The notes under the pieces were generated by a model that had not been told where the DNA came from, made no database searches, and saw only the letters and a program-made list of their open reading frames with translations. From the NCBI GenBank assembly GCA_018417955.1, contig JACTVC010000013.1:124001-188000 (forward strand): a stretch of DNA of 64,000 nt, written 5' to 3'. A program made the position numbers and the translations under genes. Positions 10,302 to 21,136 of the stretch are shown piece by piece (the stretch's first letter is position 1; the number at the start of each line of letters is the position of its first letter). This DNA is from Laccaria trichodermophora. Its lineage: Eukaryota > Basidiomycota > Agaricomycetes > Agaricales > Hydnangiaceae.

Positions 10302-10840
10302 CTAAAAATCGCCAATAATATTGCCCAAGTAGTTAATGAAAATTGCAATGATGTCGCCCAAGTAGCCAATGAAATTTCCAATGATATTGCCAAAGGAGCC
10401 AATGAAAATTGCAATGATATTGCCCAAGTAGCTAATGAAAATCGCAATGATGTTGCCCAAGTAGCTAATGAAAATCACAATGATATTGCCCAAGTAACTA
10501 ATAAAATTTCCAATGATATTGCCAAAGGAGCTAATGAAAATCACAATGATATTGCCCAAGTAGCTAATGAAAATCGCAATGATGTTGCCCAAGTAGCTAA
10601 TGAAATTGCCAATGATATTGCACAACCAGCTAATGAAATTTACAATGATACTGGCCACATAATTTATGAAAATCGCAATGATATTGCCCAAGTAGCTTAT
10701 GAAATTTCCAATGATATTGCCAAAGTAACCATTGAAAATCGCAAAATGATATCACCCATGTAGCTAATGAAATATCCAATGATACTCACCAGACAACTAA
10801 TGAAAATCACAATGATATGGCTTTGAAAAGATATGAAATT
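10302..10840. repeat. 33-bp minisatellite, right arm of element A
   Basis: Inverse of the left-arm array, with about 16 units. Confidence 0.9.
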
Positions 10841-12163
10841 GGTAATGATAACCACAGGCTACCTTATGAGGGAGGCCCAAAACCTTGCCTACACTTAATG
10901 AAAAAGCACAGCCTTTATGATAATGAAAAAACATGGTAACAGTAATGATTCCCTATCATAAAGAGTGTGGATGGATACACAGGGACCTATAGGCAGTTAC
11001 CTGTTTTATATGATAAAAGTGGTAGCCACCAGTCAGAACCCAGATAGCCGAACAGTTCAACGCACAAGCCTTGAACCCGTACCCAGAGACTCCCAGACAG
11101 AGCAACTCACCGATAGAACCCGAGAACCCGACATTACCCAGAATGCCGAGTACACCACCAGCAGCCACCACTGCACTTCCAATGGAAATGGATACCACCT
11201 ATCCAATTCCCGCGAACGGAAAAGGAACCGATACATGTCGTGCTCCCAAAGACTATAATGGAGACGAATCTAAATACAAACTATGGATCAGAATGGTCGA
11301 GGCGTTCATGAGGGCCAATGGACAACTCTTCCCGACACCTGAGTTGGCGATCAACTTCACACTCAGCTATATGACCGAAGGGAGAGCCGCAGATTGGGCT
11401 ACTCACTTCATCGACAAGCACACCACAGACATAGGTCTACGGTCAGGCTTAAATTGGAAACAATTCAAGAAATTGTTAGAAGAAACGTTCGATCCCAGAA
11501 AGACAGAAGATTGAGCAAGGGTCGATCTCACCGTTCTCAAACATAAACAGGGAGACTTAGAGAAATACATCCTCGACTTCGAATCACTCGCAAGCTGAGC
11601 AGGATACGTCCTAGAGGAGAAAATGCTCGCAATGGCATTCCTAAAAGGACTTCACCCTTCGCTTAGAATCAAGATCACTTCTCAGAAAGAACCACCGAAG
11701 ACACTTGACGAGATCAAGAAAGACGCAAGAGCGTTCGAACAGTCGTACTACCAGACGCAGCTCTGGCAAGACAAAGTTATGAATTGGTCACCTAGCCGAC
11801 CAACTCAACGAACATCGTTCACCCGAGAACCCGAGACCCAGACGCTATGGACATCGACAGGTTGACCATAGATGAACAAAACGAATATGTGAAGAAAGGG
11901 AAATGTTTTAGATGTGGACAAACGGGACACGTGTCTCGCGACCATGCAACAAATCCCGCCCTCAACTCCGGAAAAGGAAACACTTCCAATTCCAGAACAA
12001 ACGCAACTCCAGTCAAAGGAAAAGGCGCCGCGCAGAAGGTCTGCGCCATCATGACTGAGTTAAAGGGCCGAGAACTAGAGGAAGCAAAGGAAGCTTTCCT
12101 AGAAGCCATTGACGAAAGATCAGAATCCGACAATGAATCCGACAATGAACGGAAGGATTTTTA

Positions 12164-15100
12164 GTGCGAAGGCTAGCAACGACGTCTAGACCTTCAAGGA
12201 AACTTTCCATTAAAGCTCTTACAATTCGAGGTGTACCAAACGACGATTTCAAATCAATGCGCGTTGACACCAGAATTACAAATGGAAAGAAAACCATCGA
12301 AACGAAAGCGCTCATCGACAGTGGCGCTCAAGGAATTTTTATGGACGAACAATTCGCAAAGAAACACCGACTCCTGCTTTTGAGATTGGATAAGGAGATC
12401 CAAGTCTCAAACGTAGACGAAAGTCCAAACAAGAGTGGACCAATCCGATTCTACACCCGACTCCCGACAAAAATCGATGGAAAAGCCATTTCCACCCAAT
12501 TTTTAATCTCCAACCTAGGAAAAGAAGACATAATCCTCGGACTACCATGGCTAGATCGAATCAACCCAATCATTGATTGGACAAAGAAATCCATCAGAAT
12601 CGTTTCTGATAGGATAAAGTTACCAAGCATAAAACGAGCCATACTCAATGAGTTCCAGATCCGAGCGGTGGAGATAAAACGGGAAGAGATGGAATCACAG
12701 AAGGTTTTCGCAGATCAGCTACGAAAAACCTCAAAGAAGAAATCAACAATCTCTATTGAAGAGATACCCGACGAAGATGCAACCCCAAAGTTTGAGAGGT
12801 TGACAGATGACGAAGAAGCCGTTATCATCGCCATGAACGAGCTTCCCGATGAATACGAAGATATGCCAGCATTGGTACCTGACACAGAAGACGATGAAGA
12901 AGAACCAGACGATGACCTTGTCACCGCATACCTCCAAGAAGAGGAAGTATCGATCAGGGCCAAGACATCCATATCACAAAGCCTCGCGCATAAAGAAGAA
13001 CCCAAAGAAGAGAAGACTTTCGAGGATCTAGTCCCAAAAGAATACCACGAATTCAGACCAATGTTCGAGAAGAAAGCATCGGAACGCTTTCCCGAACCCA
13101 GATCATGGGATCATCGTATCGATCTCAGACCGGACTTCGTGCCGAAAAGATCAAAACTATATCCCCTAGGACAGAAAGAAGAAGGAGAAATGAACAAGTT
13201 CATCGACGAAAACCTAAAGAAAGGTTTTATCTGACCGTCGAACTCGCCGCAGGCATCACCCTTCTTCTTCGTAAGCAAGAAAGACAGTGAAGCGTTACGA
13301 CCTTGCCAAGATTATCGTTATCTGAACGAATATACAATCAAGAACGCTTATCCCCTCCCATCTATCGACAATCTTCTAAACAAGCTCCTAGGAGCTAAGA
13401 TCTTTACAAAATTAGATATCCGATGGGGATATAACAACATCCGAATCAAGTTAGGAGACGAATGGAAAGGTGCCTTCATCACCAAACGAGGACTATTCGA
13501 ACCGACAGTAATGTTCTTTGGAATGACGAACTCGCCTGCAACATTCCAAGCCATGATGAACGAATACTTCGCCGATATGATCGCCCAAGGGTGGGTCTTG
13601 ATCTACATCGACGATATCCTCATATTCTCCAAGGACCCCGAACTCCACAGAGAACGGACCGAGAAAGTCTTAACCAGACTCAGAGATAAGGACTTGTTCC
13701 TTAAAGCAGCAAAGTGCGTTTTTAACACAACAGAAGTCGAATACCTGGGATTCATTATCCAACATAATGAAATCGCCATGGACCCAACAAAGTTAGCTGG
13801 AATCCAAGATTGGACTCCACCCAAGAACGTCAAAGGTGTCAGATCCTTTTTAGGATTTGGCAACTTCTACCGAAGATTCATTGGCAATTACGCAGAGACC
13901 ACCAAACCCCTAAACGAACTCACAAAGAAGACGAAAGTTTTCGAATGGTCACAGAAGTGTCAGACGGCCTTCGAAAACTTAAAGGAGAAGTTTCTAAAGA
14001 AACCCGTCCTAATCGTCCCCAATCCGACAAAGCCGTTCTATGTCGAATCAGACGCGTCCAAATGGGCTACAGGAGCTGTACTTCGACAGAGAGACGAAAA
14101 CGGAGATTTGAAACCATGCGGTTACATATCTCACAGTTTTACCACCACAGAAAGGAACTACGACATATACGACAGAGAACTTCTAGGCATCATACGGGCC
14201 TTAGAAGCGTGGAGACACTTTCTAGAAGAAAGTCCACACCCCATAACAGTATTTTCAGATCACAAGAATCTGACATACTTCCGAAAGACACAGAAGTTGA
14301 ACCGCCGACAGGCCAGATGGAGTTTATACCTTTCGAGGTTTAACCTTCAACTCATTCACGTTCCTGGATCAAAGATGATCCAGTCAGACGCCCTATCCAG
14401 ACGACCCGACCACGTTCCAGAAGACGACAACGACAATGAAGATCTTGTCTTATTGTCAGACAAGCTATTCATCAAACTCATAAACGTGGAACTCGCAAGG
14501 ATGATCGAATCAGCCACAGCATCAGATGAATTAGTAAAGAACGTATCAGACGTTCTTTCCACGAAAGGAATTCCACCGATCAAATCAAGCCTTTCCGATT
14601 GGAAAATGAAAGATGGAAAACTTTTCTATCAGGACAGATGCTATATTCCCGACAACAGTGGAATACGAAAACTAATCGTTCAAGAGTTTCACGATTCACC
14701 AATGACCGGACACCCTGGAAGGGACACCACCCTAGAAATGGTACAGAGACATTACTGGTGGCCAAGATTACGCCACTTCGTATACGAATATGTTGCAGGT
14801 TGCGCCACCTGTCAACAGAATAAAGTCAACACACACCCCACACAACCGCCGACACAGCCAATCAGGTCCACGGCAACACGACCCTTTCAGATGATATCTC
14901 AGGATTTCATATCAGGGTTACCAAAGACGAAACAAGGTCATGACCGCATAATGGTTGTGGTAGACCATGGCCTTACGAAGGGGGTAATTTTTATCCCAAC
15001 CAACAAGGAAATCACAGCCTTACAAGCCGCCGAACTCCACTTCGATCACACATTCAAACGATTTGGAATACCAGACGACATCATATCCGATCGAGATCCA

Positions 15101-15931
15101 CTTTTCGTTTCAAAGACTTATCGAAGTCTTATGAAACTTTGTGGAATCAAACAAAGGATCAGTACCGCGTACCACCCACAGACAGATGGAGAGACAGAGC
15201 GAGTTAACAGAGAACTCGAAACGTACCTCAGAATATTCTGCAAGAGAATTCCAGAAGAGTGGGATAAGAATCTCTCTACTGCCGAATTCTCATACAATGG
15301 ACGACCTCACTCCGTCACGAAACGGACCCCGTTCTACCTCATGTTCAGATGCGAACCCGCAAGCGTCCCGATAGCATTCACGAAGACAAACGTCCCTGCC
15401 GTCGAACACAGGTTATCAGAACTCTTAAAGATAAGAGACGACGCTCGAGCCACACATGAGCTAGCACGACAAGCTCAAATTAAACGGTCAAGAAAGAACT
15501 CTCCTCCATTTAGCATAGGAGACCAAGTATGGTTAGATGGAAGAAACCTCAACAAGGGACACAGGTACCTGAAGATAGATTTGTTACTCGAAGGACCCTT
15601 CAAGATTCAAGAAGTCATGGGTCCAGTAACGTACAAACTCAAACTCCCATCTCAATGGAAGATACACGACGTTTTCCATGGAAAACTTCTTACCCCATAT
15701 CAAGAAACCAACGTTCACGGAAAGAACTTCCCTGAACCACCTCCTGACCTTGTCGAAGGAGAAGAAGAGTTCGAAATTGAATCGATCAAAGATCACAGGA
15801 AACAAGGCAAAAGATACCACTATCTAGTGGAATGGAAAGGATACTCCGACGAGACGTGGGAACCAGAAAGCAATTTGAAGAATGCTTCCAAGATTCTTCT
15901 CGAGTATAAGAAGAGGAAGAAGTTGCAGTAA
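12164..15931 (+). pseudogene. pol: pol polyprotein of the chromovirus (PR-RT-RH-IN-chromodomain)
   Basis: One frame of about 1255 codons, interrupted once by TGA at 13232-13234 (KKGFI*PS, where the family usually has Arg). Order: aspartic protease with ALIDSGAQG (Asp at 12317); acidic linker (12740-12920); reverse transcriptase from about 13120 with PSNSPQASPFFFV, LFEPTVMFFGMTNSPATFQ and catalytic YIDD (13604-13615); RNase H around 14030-14330 (VESDASKWATGAVL, YDIYDRELLGIIRALE); integrase HHCC zinc finger (HPGRDTTLE...CATC, 14700-14820) and DDE core (QDFISGLPK, DIISDRDPLF, YHPQTDGETERVNREL); C-terminal chromodomain (15766-15920: YHYLVEWKGYSDETWEPE), which in this clade steers insertion to marked chromatin. 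It follows gag in the -1 frame, overlapping the gag stop. Only one nonsense codon separates it from an open frame. Confidence 0.95.
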
Positions 15932-15999
15932 GAGACCCAGACAACTGTCTAAACTCGCAATCAAGCCAACCAACTCCCTCACAACCAACCTCTCTAAAC

Positions 16000-16911
16000 A
16001 TGTACGCCTCCCTTTTTAACTCCGAAGCTTTCCTCGCTGCCTCCCTTTTCATTGAATGACTCCTTCAAAAGGAGAAACATGTCTGCACTCTCATCGACGT
16101 CTGCAAAGACGACCCCACTCTTTCCCTCAACCTCCACCTCATGTTAGAAACCATCGCTACCGAGAAACGCCTCGAAAGCAAACTAGGATATAGAGACGAG
16201 AAAGTCTCCAGCCTTCACACTATGGTAATTACTGCTATTGCCGCCGCCATTCGACATGGCATCTTGAACACTGTTAGAGACAGTGACAGGCTCCCTGCCG
16301 TCCCCGACTATATTCCGAGCCACTTTGCGGGACAAGGGATCGTTCAGTATTTCGAGAAGTTTGACGCAGAGATTCACGCATATGGGAAGAAGTTCCCAAC
16401 CTCCCCTCGCATCACCGCTCATCACCCGTACCGACGCACCCCTTCCCGCCGCTGCTCGAAGTGCAAGCTGCTCGGTCATATTCGCAAGGACTGCAGCGAT
16501 TACCAGTGCGGAGGATGCCTCTGGTGGGGACCGGGACATACCACCCCCAACTGCGAAACCAAGAAAGCCTCTGGTCTAGCGTGGAAGAAACAGACAAACA
16601 GGGTCGTAGACCCCATAGGATACGATGAGAAGACAGGGAAGCTTAGGTGGATTCAACGGAATCACGACTGGCAAGGGGTACCAATCATCCTGAATGAAGA
16701 TTGGTTCGAGGCAAGAAGCAAGTTGGCTTCTAACTCCTCTCCTCCTACCTCGCCATCGATGCCCCCTCTGACTCCCCCCAACCCCACTGTCGTCTCCTAC
16801 TTACATACCATTCTCCCCAACATTTCGCCTGACCCCTCTCTTTGGTTTCGAGAGTCTAGTCAGCGATTTCGACTCCATATCCTCATCTTCATCATCGCCT
16901 GGCATCGGTGA
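16000..16911 (+). pseudogene. Third ORF of the chromovirus, double zinc-knuckle protein
   Basis: ATG at 16000 (MYASLFNSEAFLAASLF), in-frame TGA at 16057-16059 (FIE*LLQKEKHVC), then open to 16911. It carries two metal-binding knuckles: CSKCKLLGHIRKDC (CX2CX4HX4C) and CGGCLWWGPGHTTPNC (CX2CX6HX4C). The C-terminus is Ser/Pro-rich. A different frame gives a natural-looking acidic end (SLVSDFDSIS...GIGDIED, stopping at 16922-16924), so a late frameshift is likely. It sits 69 bp after the pol stop and just before the 3' LTR, a place where some Ty3 elements carry an extra gene. The knuckles suggest RNA or DNA binding. I recognise no relative of known function. Confidence 0.65.
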
Positions 16912-16921
16912 TATTGAAGAT

Positions 16922-16935
16922 TAGGCGGGGGGTAA
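16922..16935 (+). promoter_or_regulatory. Polypurine tract
   Basis: ttaggcggggggtaa ends directly at the 3' LTR. The G-rich core lies in the expected position for plus-strand priming. Confidence 0.5.
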
Positions 16936-17578
16936 TGTTACAAACTCTTTTTCTTACATGTACAAACACGTGCAGACACTTACATACTCCTAAGACGTAT
17001 TTAGACCATACTGGACAGACTCTAGATACGCAGCCCAGCCAGATTTCTTTTATGATTCATACTTACTTAGAATGACTCATATGACTCCTATCGAGTCATA
17101 TGAATCATACGGACTCACTATAACTCGTATGACTCCATACGAGTCATAACGACTCATATTTCTAACTCGTAGTAACTCATACCCTCAGTATATAGAGAGG
17201 GTACTTTCGTTTGTATTCGGTAGCTTGAACCTAGGCAATCAAAGCTTTAGTTCATCCCTCATCAGACCCTTAGAACTCTGATCGCCCTCGAACTCTATAG
17301 TCTTTTGACTTAGAGCCTCTATTGAAACCTCGAATGACTTAAGTCTTCACGTCGAAGACTTTGTCACCCAGGCCTAGTCAGCGTAAGACTATAAACGAAC
17401 ACTGAATCTCTATTTGAGCCGTTGTGCCATAGAGTATTGCGGGAACCTGTAGTGTCGTTATTCAGGGCATAACGAACTGACAGCAAAGACTACATCGTCT
17501 CAGAAGGGAGTGTAGCACGAACGAACCGACGAACTCGAAGCTTATCATAACTGCCCATTACGCTTAACAACCGTAACA
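16936..17578 (+). repeat. 3' LTR
   Basis: Copy of 5311-5952 with scattered transitions and one inserted base (aactcgtatg versus gactgtatg). It is followed by the second ccata duplication. Confidence 0.97.
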
Positions 17579-17583
17579 CCATA

Positions 17584-17770
17584 TGAATGGAATCCTATCA
17601 TACAGATGGGTGGGATCATACCCCAACAATGCACATGAGTAATGACAAGAATAGCAATAGTGGGAATATATTGTATAAGTAAACTAGTAATTACTTAGAA
17701 CTCACAGAAACCCCTAATCTAGCCCCTCAATACTGCACCTGAATTAACCTTAATAGGTGAGTGATGACAC
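17584..17770. other. Non-coding remnant of the ATACC satellite and spacer
   Basis: Begins with tgaatggaatcctatcatac, matching the satellite at 4590-5310, and then becomes unique. No gene is visible. Confidence 0.6.
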
Positions 17771-18295
17771 TTACAACAAAAATTAGGCTCTTGCAGTATT
17801 CTTATTCTTCCAAAAATGTGTGAAGCCAATCTGACAGTCATCAGGCTACCATACAAATTATAAACCAGAGTCTTGTGAGACAAGATTCCAATAAGTGTGA
17901 TAGATTATGTCAAAGTCCCCTCATGTCATGTTCCCATGCTGACACTCACTTCTGACTTCAAACAAAAATTAAGCTCTTGCACTAATTCCTATCCTTCCAA
18001 AAAATGTGTGAAGCCATTCTGAAGGGCCTCAGGCTACCATACAAATCCTAAACCAGAATATTGTAACAGAAAATTTAAAAAGTGTGGTAGATTCTGTTGA
18101 TGTCCCTTCATGTCATGTTCCCATGCTGGCAGTTATTTATGACTTCAAACAAAAATTAAGCTCTTGCACTTATTCCTATCCTTCCAAAAGATGTCACAAG
18201 CCAATCTGAAGGGCATCAGGCTACCATACAAATCATAAACCAGAGTATTGTAAGAGAAAATACAAAAAAGTGTGATGGATTTTGTCAATCTAGTT
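17771..18295. repeat. 187-bp tandem repeat, about 2.8 units
   Basis: Units start at about 17781, 17967 and 18154 (aattaagctcttgcac...), spaced 186 and 187 bp. Each unit includes ttccaaaaatgtgtgaagcc, ggctaccatacaaat and tcatgtcatgttcccatgct. No coding sense is seen. Confidence 0.85.
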
Positions 18296-18673
18296 TACAT
18301 CTACCATACCACTATTACTATTCTTGTTTATACCCCCAAATCATACCCACACAATGATAGAGGCTCTCTTTAGACTTAATCTATACATGAAAACACAAAG
18401 GATTGATGGCTGACAAATTCAGCTCTATTTTACTAAGCAGTTCACACCCTCACGAGACTTCTCAACACGGCTTCAGGCTGCTCCTCCTGCCTCACTTTTC
18501 CACAAACCACCACGAACTCTGATACATTATTTTGTAAGTTTTTGGATAACATCTTGATCATTGTGGAAAGCCTTCAACTATTTTTAGACACCTTCAATTG
18601 ACATTTTGTCCACTTGGATTGCTTCTGATCACTTTTGATGATAAGATTTCACAAGGTTTTGCTGATTGGTTAG
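18296..18673. other. Non-coding spacer, possible Helitron 5' part
   Basis: No gene is recognised. The Helitron 5' end (expected to begin TC) should lie in or near this stretch, but I cannot place it. Confidence 0.35.
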
Positions 18674-20613
18674 TTGCTTCAATATGTGGATCTTTTTCTC
18701 TTTTTTTTGGCTAATCAGAATATATGCTTTAGTTGTCCTTTTGGTCTTGATGTAGGATATTTCTTTTGCTCCCTGCCTTTATTACTTAACTATCATTTAT
18801 TCTCCAGGGATTCTCCTCCTAATACTCCACAAAGGCATAGAAATATTGAGAGGGCAAGAGAGCATCAAGGAAGGATGTTGGAAAGTCCTGAGCATAGGAG
18901 AACACCTCAAAATCCTGCTGTTGGTGGTGTACCTTTTATTCTTCCTCTCCCTATTCCACCCCCTGTTGCTCCTCTTCAAATTCCTCAAGGTCCTGTAGGT
19001 GATGATCCATTTGTTGAGGTTCTATATAATGGTCAAATTCTTCACCTTACTCCTGGGATGGCTGCACAAGTGGGTAATTTGCAAAATCAGGTAGGTTGCA
19101 GAGTTATATCTCTTTTTCTAATATTTAATATATCTTTTAGGCTCATGCTGCCCCCCTTGCTGCCCCTCCACCTCTATTTCCACCTGCTGCTATGGTAGAT
19201 GTGGTAAGAAAAACCATTAGGCTATTTTCTATCTGTCTAACAAGCTTTTTTCCAGAATATGGGGCACCCTAACCAAAATGGTATTCAGTATCCACACTTA
19301 CCTGCTCATTTACAGGCATTGGCTGCAGCTCTACCTCTTCCTCAGCCTGTAGGAGCAAGAGGGAGGAGGGGGAGAGGGAGAGCACCTGCTCATGAACCTG
19401 CTCAACCTGGAAGGAGAGGCAGAAGAAGGCAGCCTTCTCCTGCACCTCTTCCTGATCATCCTCTTCCTGTACCTGCTCCTTTAGTTGCTGCTGTTCCACC
19501 TGCTGACCACCCTGCTATTCCTGCTGCTGCTGCTGTTCCTGCTGCTTCTGTTATCCTCCCACCTGCTTACTTGCCTGTGATTGAGGCTCAGTGTGAAAAG
19601 CTTAAACTGGGTAGAATGAATATAATATGCTCTAAGTGTGATGCTTTACATTGGAAATGTGAGAGATTATCAAAGAGTACTGTAGCACTGCCAGTATTTG
19701 GCACATGCTGTCTAGATGGAAAAGTAAAGATTCCACCTCTAGAAAAGCCACCACTGGAGCTCTGGCATCAGTATTTCCTTGATCAGACCATTTTGACAGC
19801 TCAGAATGATGATGTTGATGATCTCAATGAAACTATACTTCAATGCATGCATGGAAATGAATTAACATTTCACTCAGCAGACTCTGTTATGAGAGAAGGA
19901 GGTGTGGATGGTGAATTTGAATACCCAGTAGAATACCTCAATTCCATCAACCTTAGTGGAATGCCTCTAGCAAAATTGAAACTCAAGATAGGTGCACCAA
20001 TAATGATCCTTCGAAATATTGATCCAGCAAATGGACAATGCAATGGAACCCAGGCAATCCTCACCCATGCCTCTTCCCGAGTTTTAGAAGTACACATTCT
20101 GGGAGGAGAATTTGCAGGACACACAGCATTCATTCCCCACATAAGATTTGAGCCTTCAAATGGTGAACTTCCATCCAGTTATGCAGAAGGCAATTTCCTG
20201 TTTGCCTGGCCTTTTGCATGACAATCAACAAATCTCAGGGACAGTCAGTGAAACATTTAGGACTGGATGTTTGGACCCCAGTGTTTACACATGGACAACT
20301 TTATGTGGCTCTTTCACATTGCACATCAAGCAACCATATCAAAGTTCTCTTTAAAGATGGTTCACAACAAACTGTAACACAAAATGTAGTCTATCCAGAG
20401 GTATTATTAGATTGATGTAAATGGTAAAAGTACTGATAAATGTAACTTTATTTTGATTGAGATGTAAGAAGAGCCAAAATTGAACATGTGTACCAGAACC
20501 AGGATTAAACATGTGTACCAGGGGGTCCAGGGGGCATGCCCCCGGCAAGCTGTGACCAGTGCTGGAGGAACGGCCGAGCGTTAGCGAGTGCCGTGCCGTA
20601 GGCACGGGTCTAA
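18674..20613 (+). mobile_element. Helitron remnant with internal deletion
   Basis: Contains a shortened helicase gene and, after it, a Helitron-like 3' end: palindrome gggggcatgccccc (20528-20541), then a 7-bp-stem hairpin ccgtgcc-gta-ggcacgg (20591-20607) followed by gtCTAA (CTRR, ending at 20613). The base after CTAA is A, not the usual T. The 5' end was not found. The Rep nuclease motifs and most helicase motifs are missing, so it cannot move on its own. Confidence 0.7.
18809..20415 (+). pseudogene. Helitron helicase-like gene, internally deleted
   Basis: Exons are separated by short introns (about 19090-19140 and 19204-19255). The N-terminus is Pro-rich with an Arg/Gly stretch (GARGRRGRGRAPAHEP). 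Next comes the cysteine segment typical of Helitron helicase N-termini (CSKCDALHWKCERL...FGTCCLDGKVKIPPL; 19629-19750). The sequence then jumps straight to the C-terminal PIF1-type helicase region (YLNSINLSGMPLAKLKLKIGAPIMILRNID, CNGTQAIL) and, after a one-base frameshift at about 20170, motifs [10 protein letters not shown] and [12 protein letters not shown] (20218-20330). Roughly a thousand codons of Rep and helicase core present in full-length relatives are absent. Not functional. Confidence 0.8.
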
Positions 20614-21136
20614 AGCTTGTTTATATCAATCATTGAATTTGACAACTGGACAGTAGAAGGCCAGCAATGATAAGGTAAGGTTAGCTTGTATCCCAAGTAT
20701 ACTCCATATACCACAAAAAAAGTATGCTAAGTCAGCCTTAGCCCCATTCTACAGAAACACCAGCCAAATTCAAGTCAGCTTAGCAAGATATACCAGAAAA
20801 AAACTATTGATCCACCTTAGCTTGCATCCCAACTGCATATACCAGAAAACAAGTATAGGTCAGCCTTAGCCCCATTTTCTGCAAACAAAGTAGAAGGCCA
20901 ACAAATACTTATATTTACCTGAAATACCAGTATAACAAAGCAAAGTCTACCAGAAACTGCTAAGTGTAAGTCGACAACATACTCTATCTACCAGAAATAA
21001 AGTATGCTATGTACGGTGTGTTGCCTTGTCTACCAGAACTATTGTAAGTCTGGTGTAACCCTGTTTACCAGAAACAGAGAGTAAAGATGATACCACAGTA
21101 AAGATGTAAACAAGCTCCCCATCTGATGACAAACAC
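20614..21136. repeat. Degenerate TACCAGAA repeat region
   Basis: About ten copies of taccagaa(a) and three of gtcagccttagccccat spread over 20680-21090, with loosely repeated blocks of about 100 bp. No gene is visible. Confidence 0.6.

Larger units (their letters stand above)
6570..11033. mobile_element. Giant foldback element A (4.46 kb palindrome)
   Basis: Left end CACTAGTGGCTACCACT and right end the inverse of ACTGGTGGCTACCACT. Perfect 8-bp duplication cagaaccc at 6562-6569 and 11034-11041. The arms are inverted copies along their whole length: unique terminal block (6570-6780 / 10840-11033), 33-bp minisatellite (6785-7704 / 10302-10840), unique block of about 280 bp (7705-7990 / 10020-10300), TTTGTAGT-type minisatellites (7990-8720 / 9357-10020), unique inner block (8721-8899 / 9147-9356), loop 8900-9146. 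It has no protein-coding gene; long open frames in the 33-bp array are a by-product of the unit length. The 8-bp duplication shows it moved as a unit, presumably using a transposase in trans. It shares plan and termini with element B at 32363-36376. Confidence 0.9.
5975..12164 (+). pseudogene. gag: gag of the chromovirus, split by foldback element A
   Basis: The N-terminal part lies before 6569: a helical segment with twin EYN motifs (HLIEEYNT / SLIQEYNERIKD), then a disordered Ser/Pro-rich stretch. The rest resumes at 11034, with the capsid-like region at 11200-11760 (YKLWIRMVEAFM, RAADWATHF, WKQFKKLLEETF) and a nucleocapsid knuckle at 11908-11952 reading CFRCGQTGHVSRDH. There the fourth ligand is His instead of the usual Cys. 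Defects: TGA at 6088-6090, frameshift near 6180, the 4.46-kb insertion at the 8-bp duplication cagaaccc, TGA at 11512-11514 and 11596-11598, and a frameshift at about 11790-11840. gag ends TAG at 12162-12164 after a run of five T, where pol is open in the -1 frame. No convincing ATG was found upstream of the helical segment. Confidence 0.8.
5311..17578 (+). mobile_element. Ty3/Gypsy chromovirus (LTR retrotransposon), degenerate
   Basis: Two LTRs (642 and 643 bp) begin TGTTACAAAC and end CCGTAACA. The element is flanked by the 5-bp duplication ccata (5306-5310 and 17579-17583). Order: 5' LTR, self-primer-type binding site, gag (split by a 4.46-kb foldback element), pol (protease, reverse transcriptase, RNase H, integrase, chromodomain), a third ORF with zinc knuckles, a purine-rich tract and the 3' LTR. 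The LTRs differ at a dozen or more positions, apparently all transitions apart from a one-base indel, so insertion is not very recent. Frameshifts in gag and in-frame TGA codons in all three ORFs make it non-autonomous now. Without the nested insert it would be about 7.8 kb. Confidence 0.97.

Noticed and set aside
6570..11033. CRISPR-like array in the foldback elements
   Set aside because: Units are contiguous satellites without unique spacers, and the context is eukaryotic.
12150..12170. Classical -1 ribosomal slippery heptamer at the gag/pol junction
   Set aside because: The five-T run is there and pol is in the -1 frame, but the zero-frame codons (GAT TTT TAG) do not fit X_XXY_YYZ.
5311..16935. 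UGA decoded as an amino acid in the retroelement
   Set aside because: TGA also ends intact frames in the window, frameshifts occur too, and nonsense TAG/TAA appear in other genes; decay explains it better.
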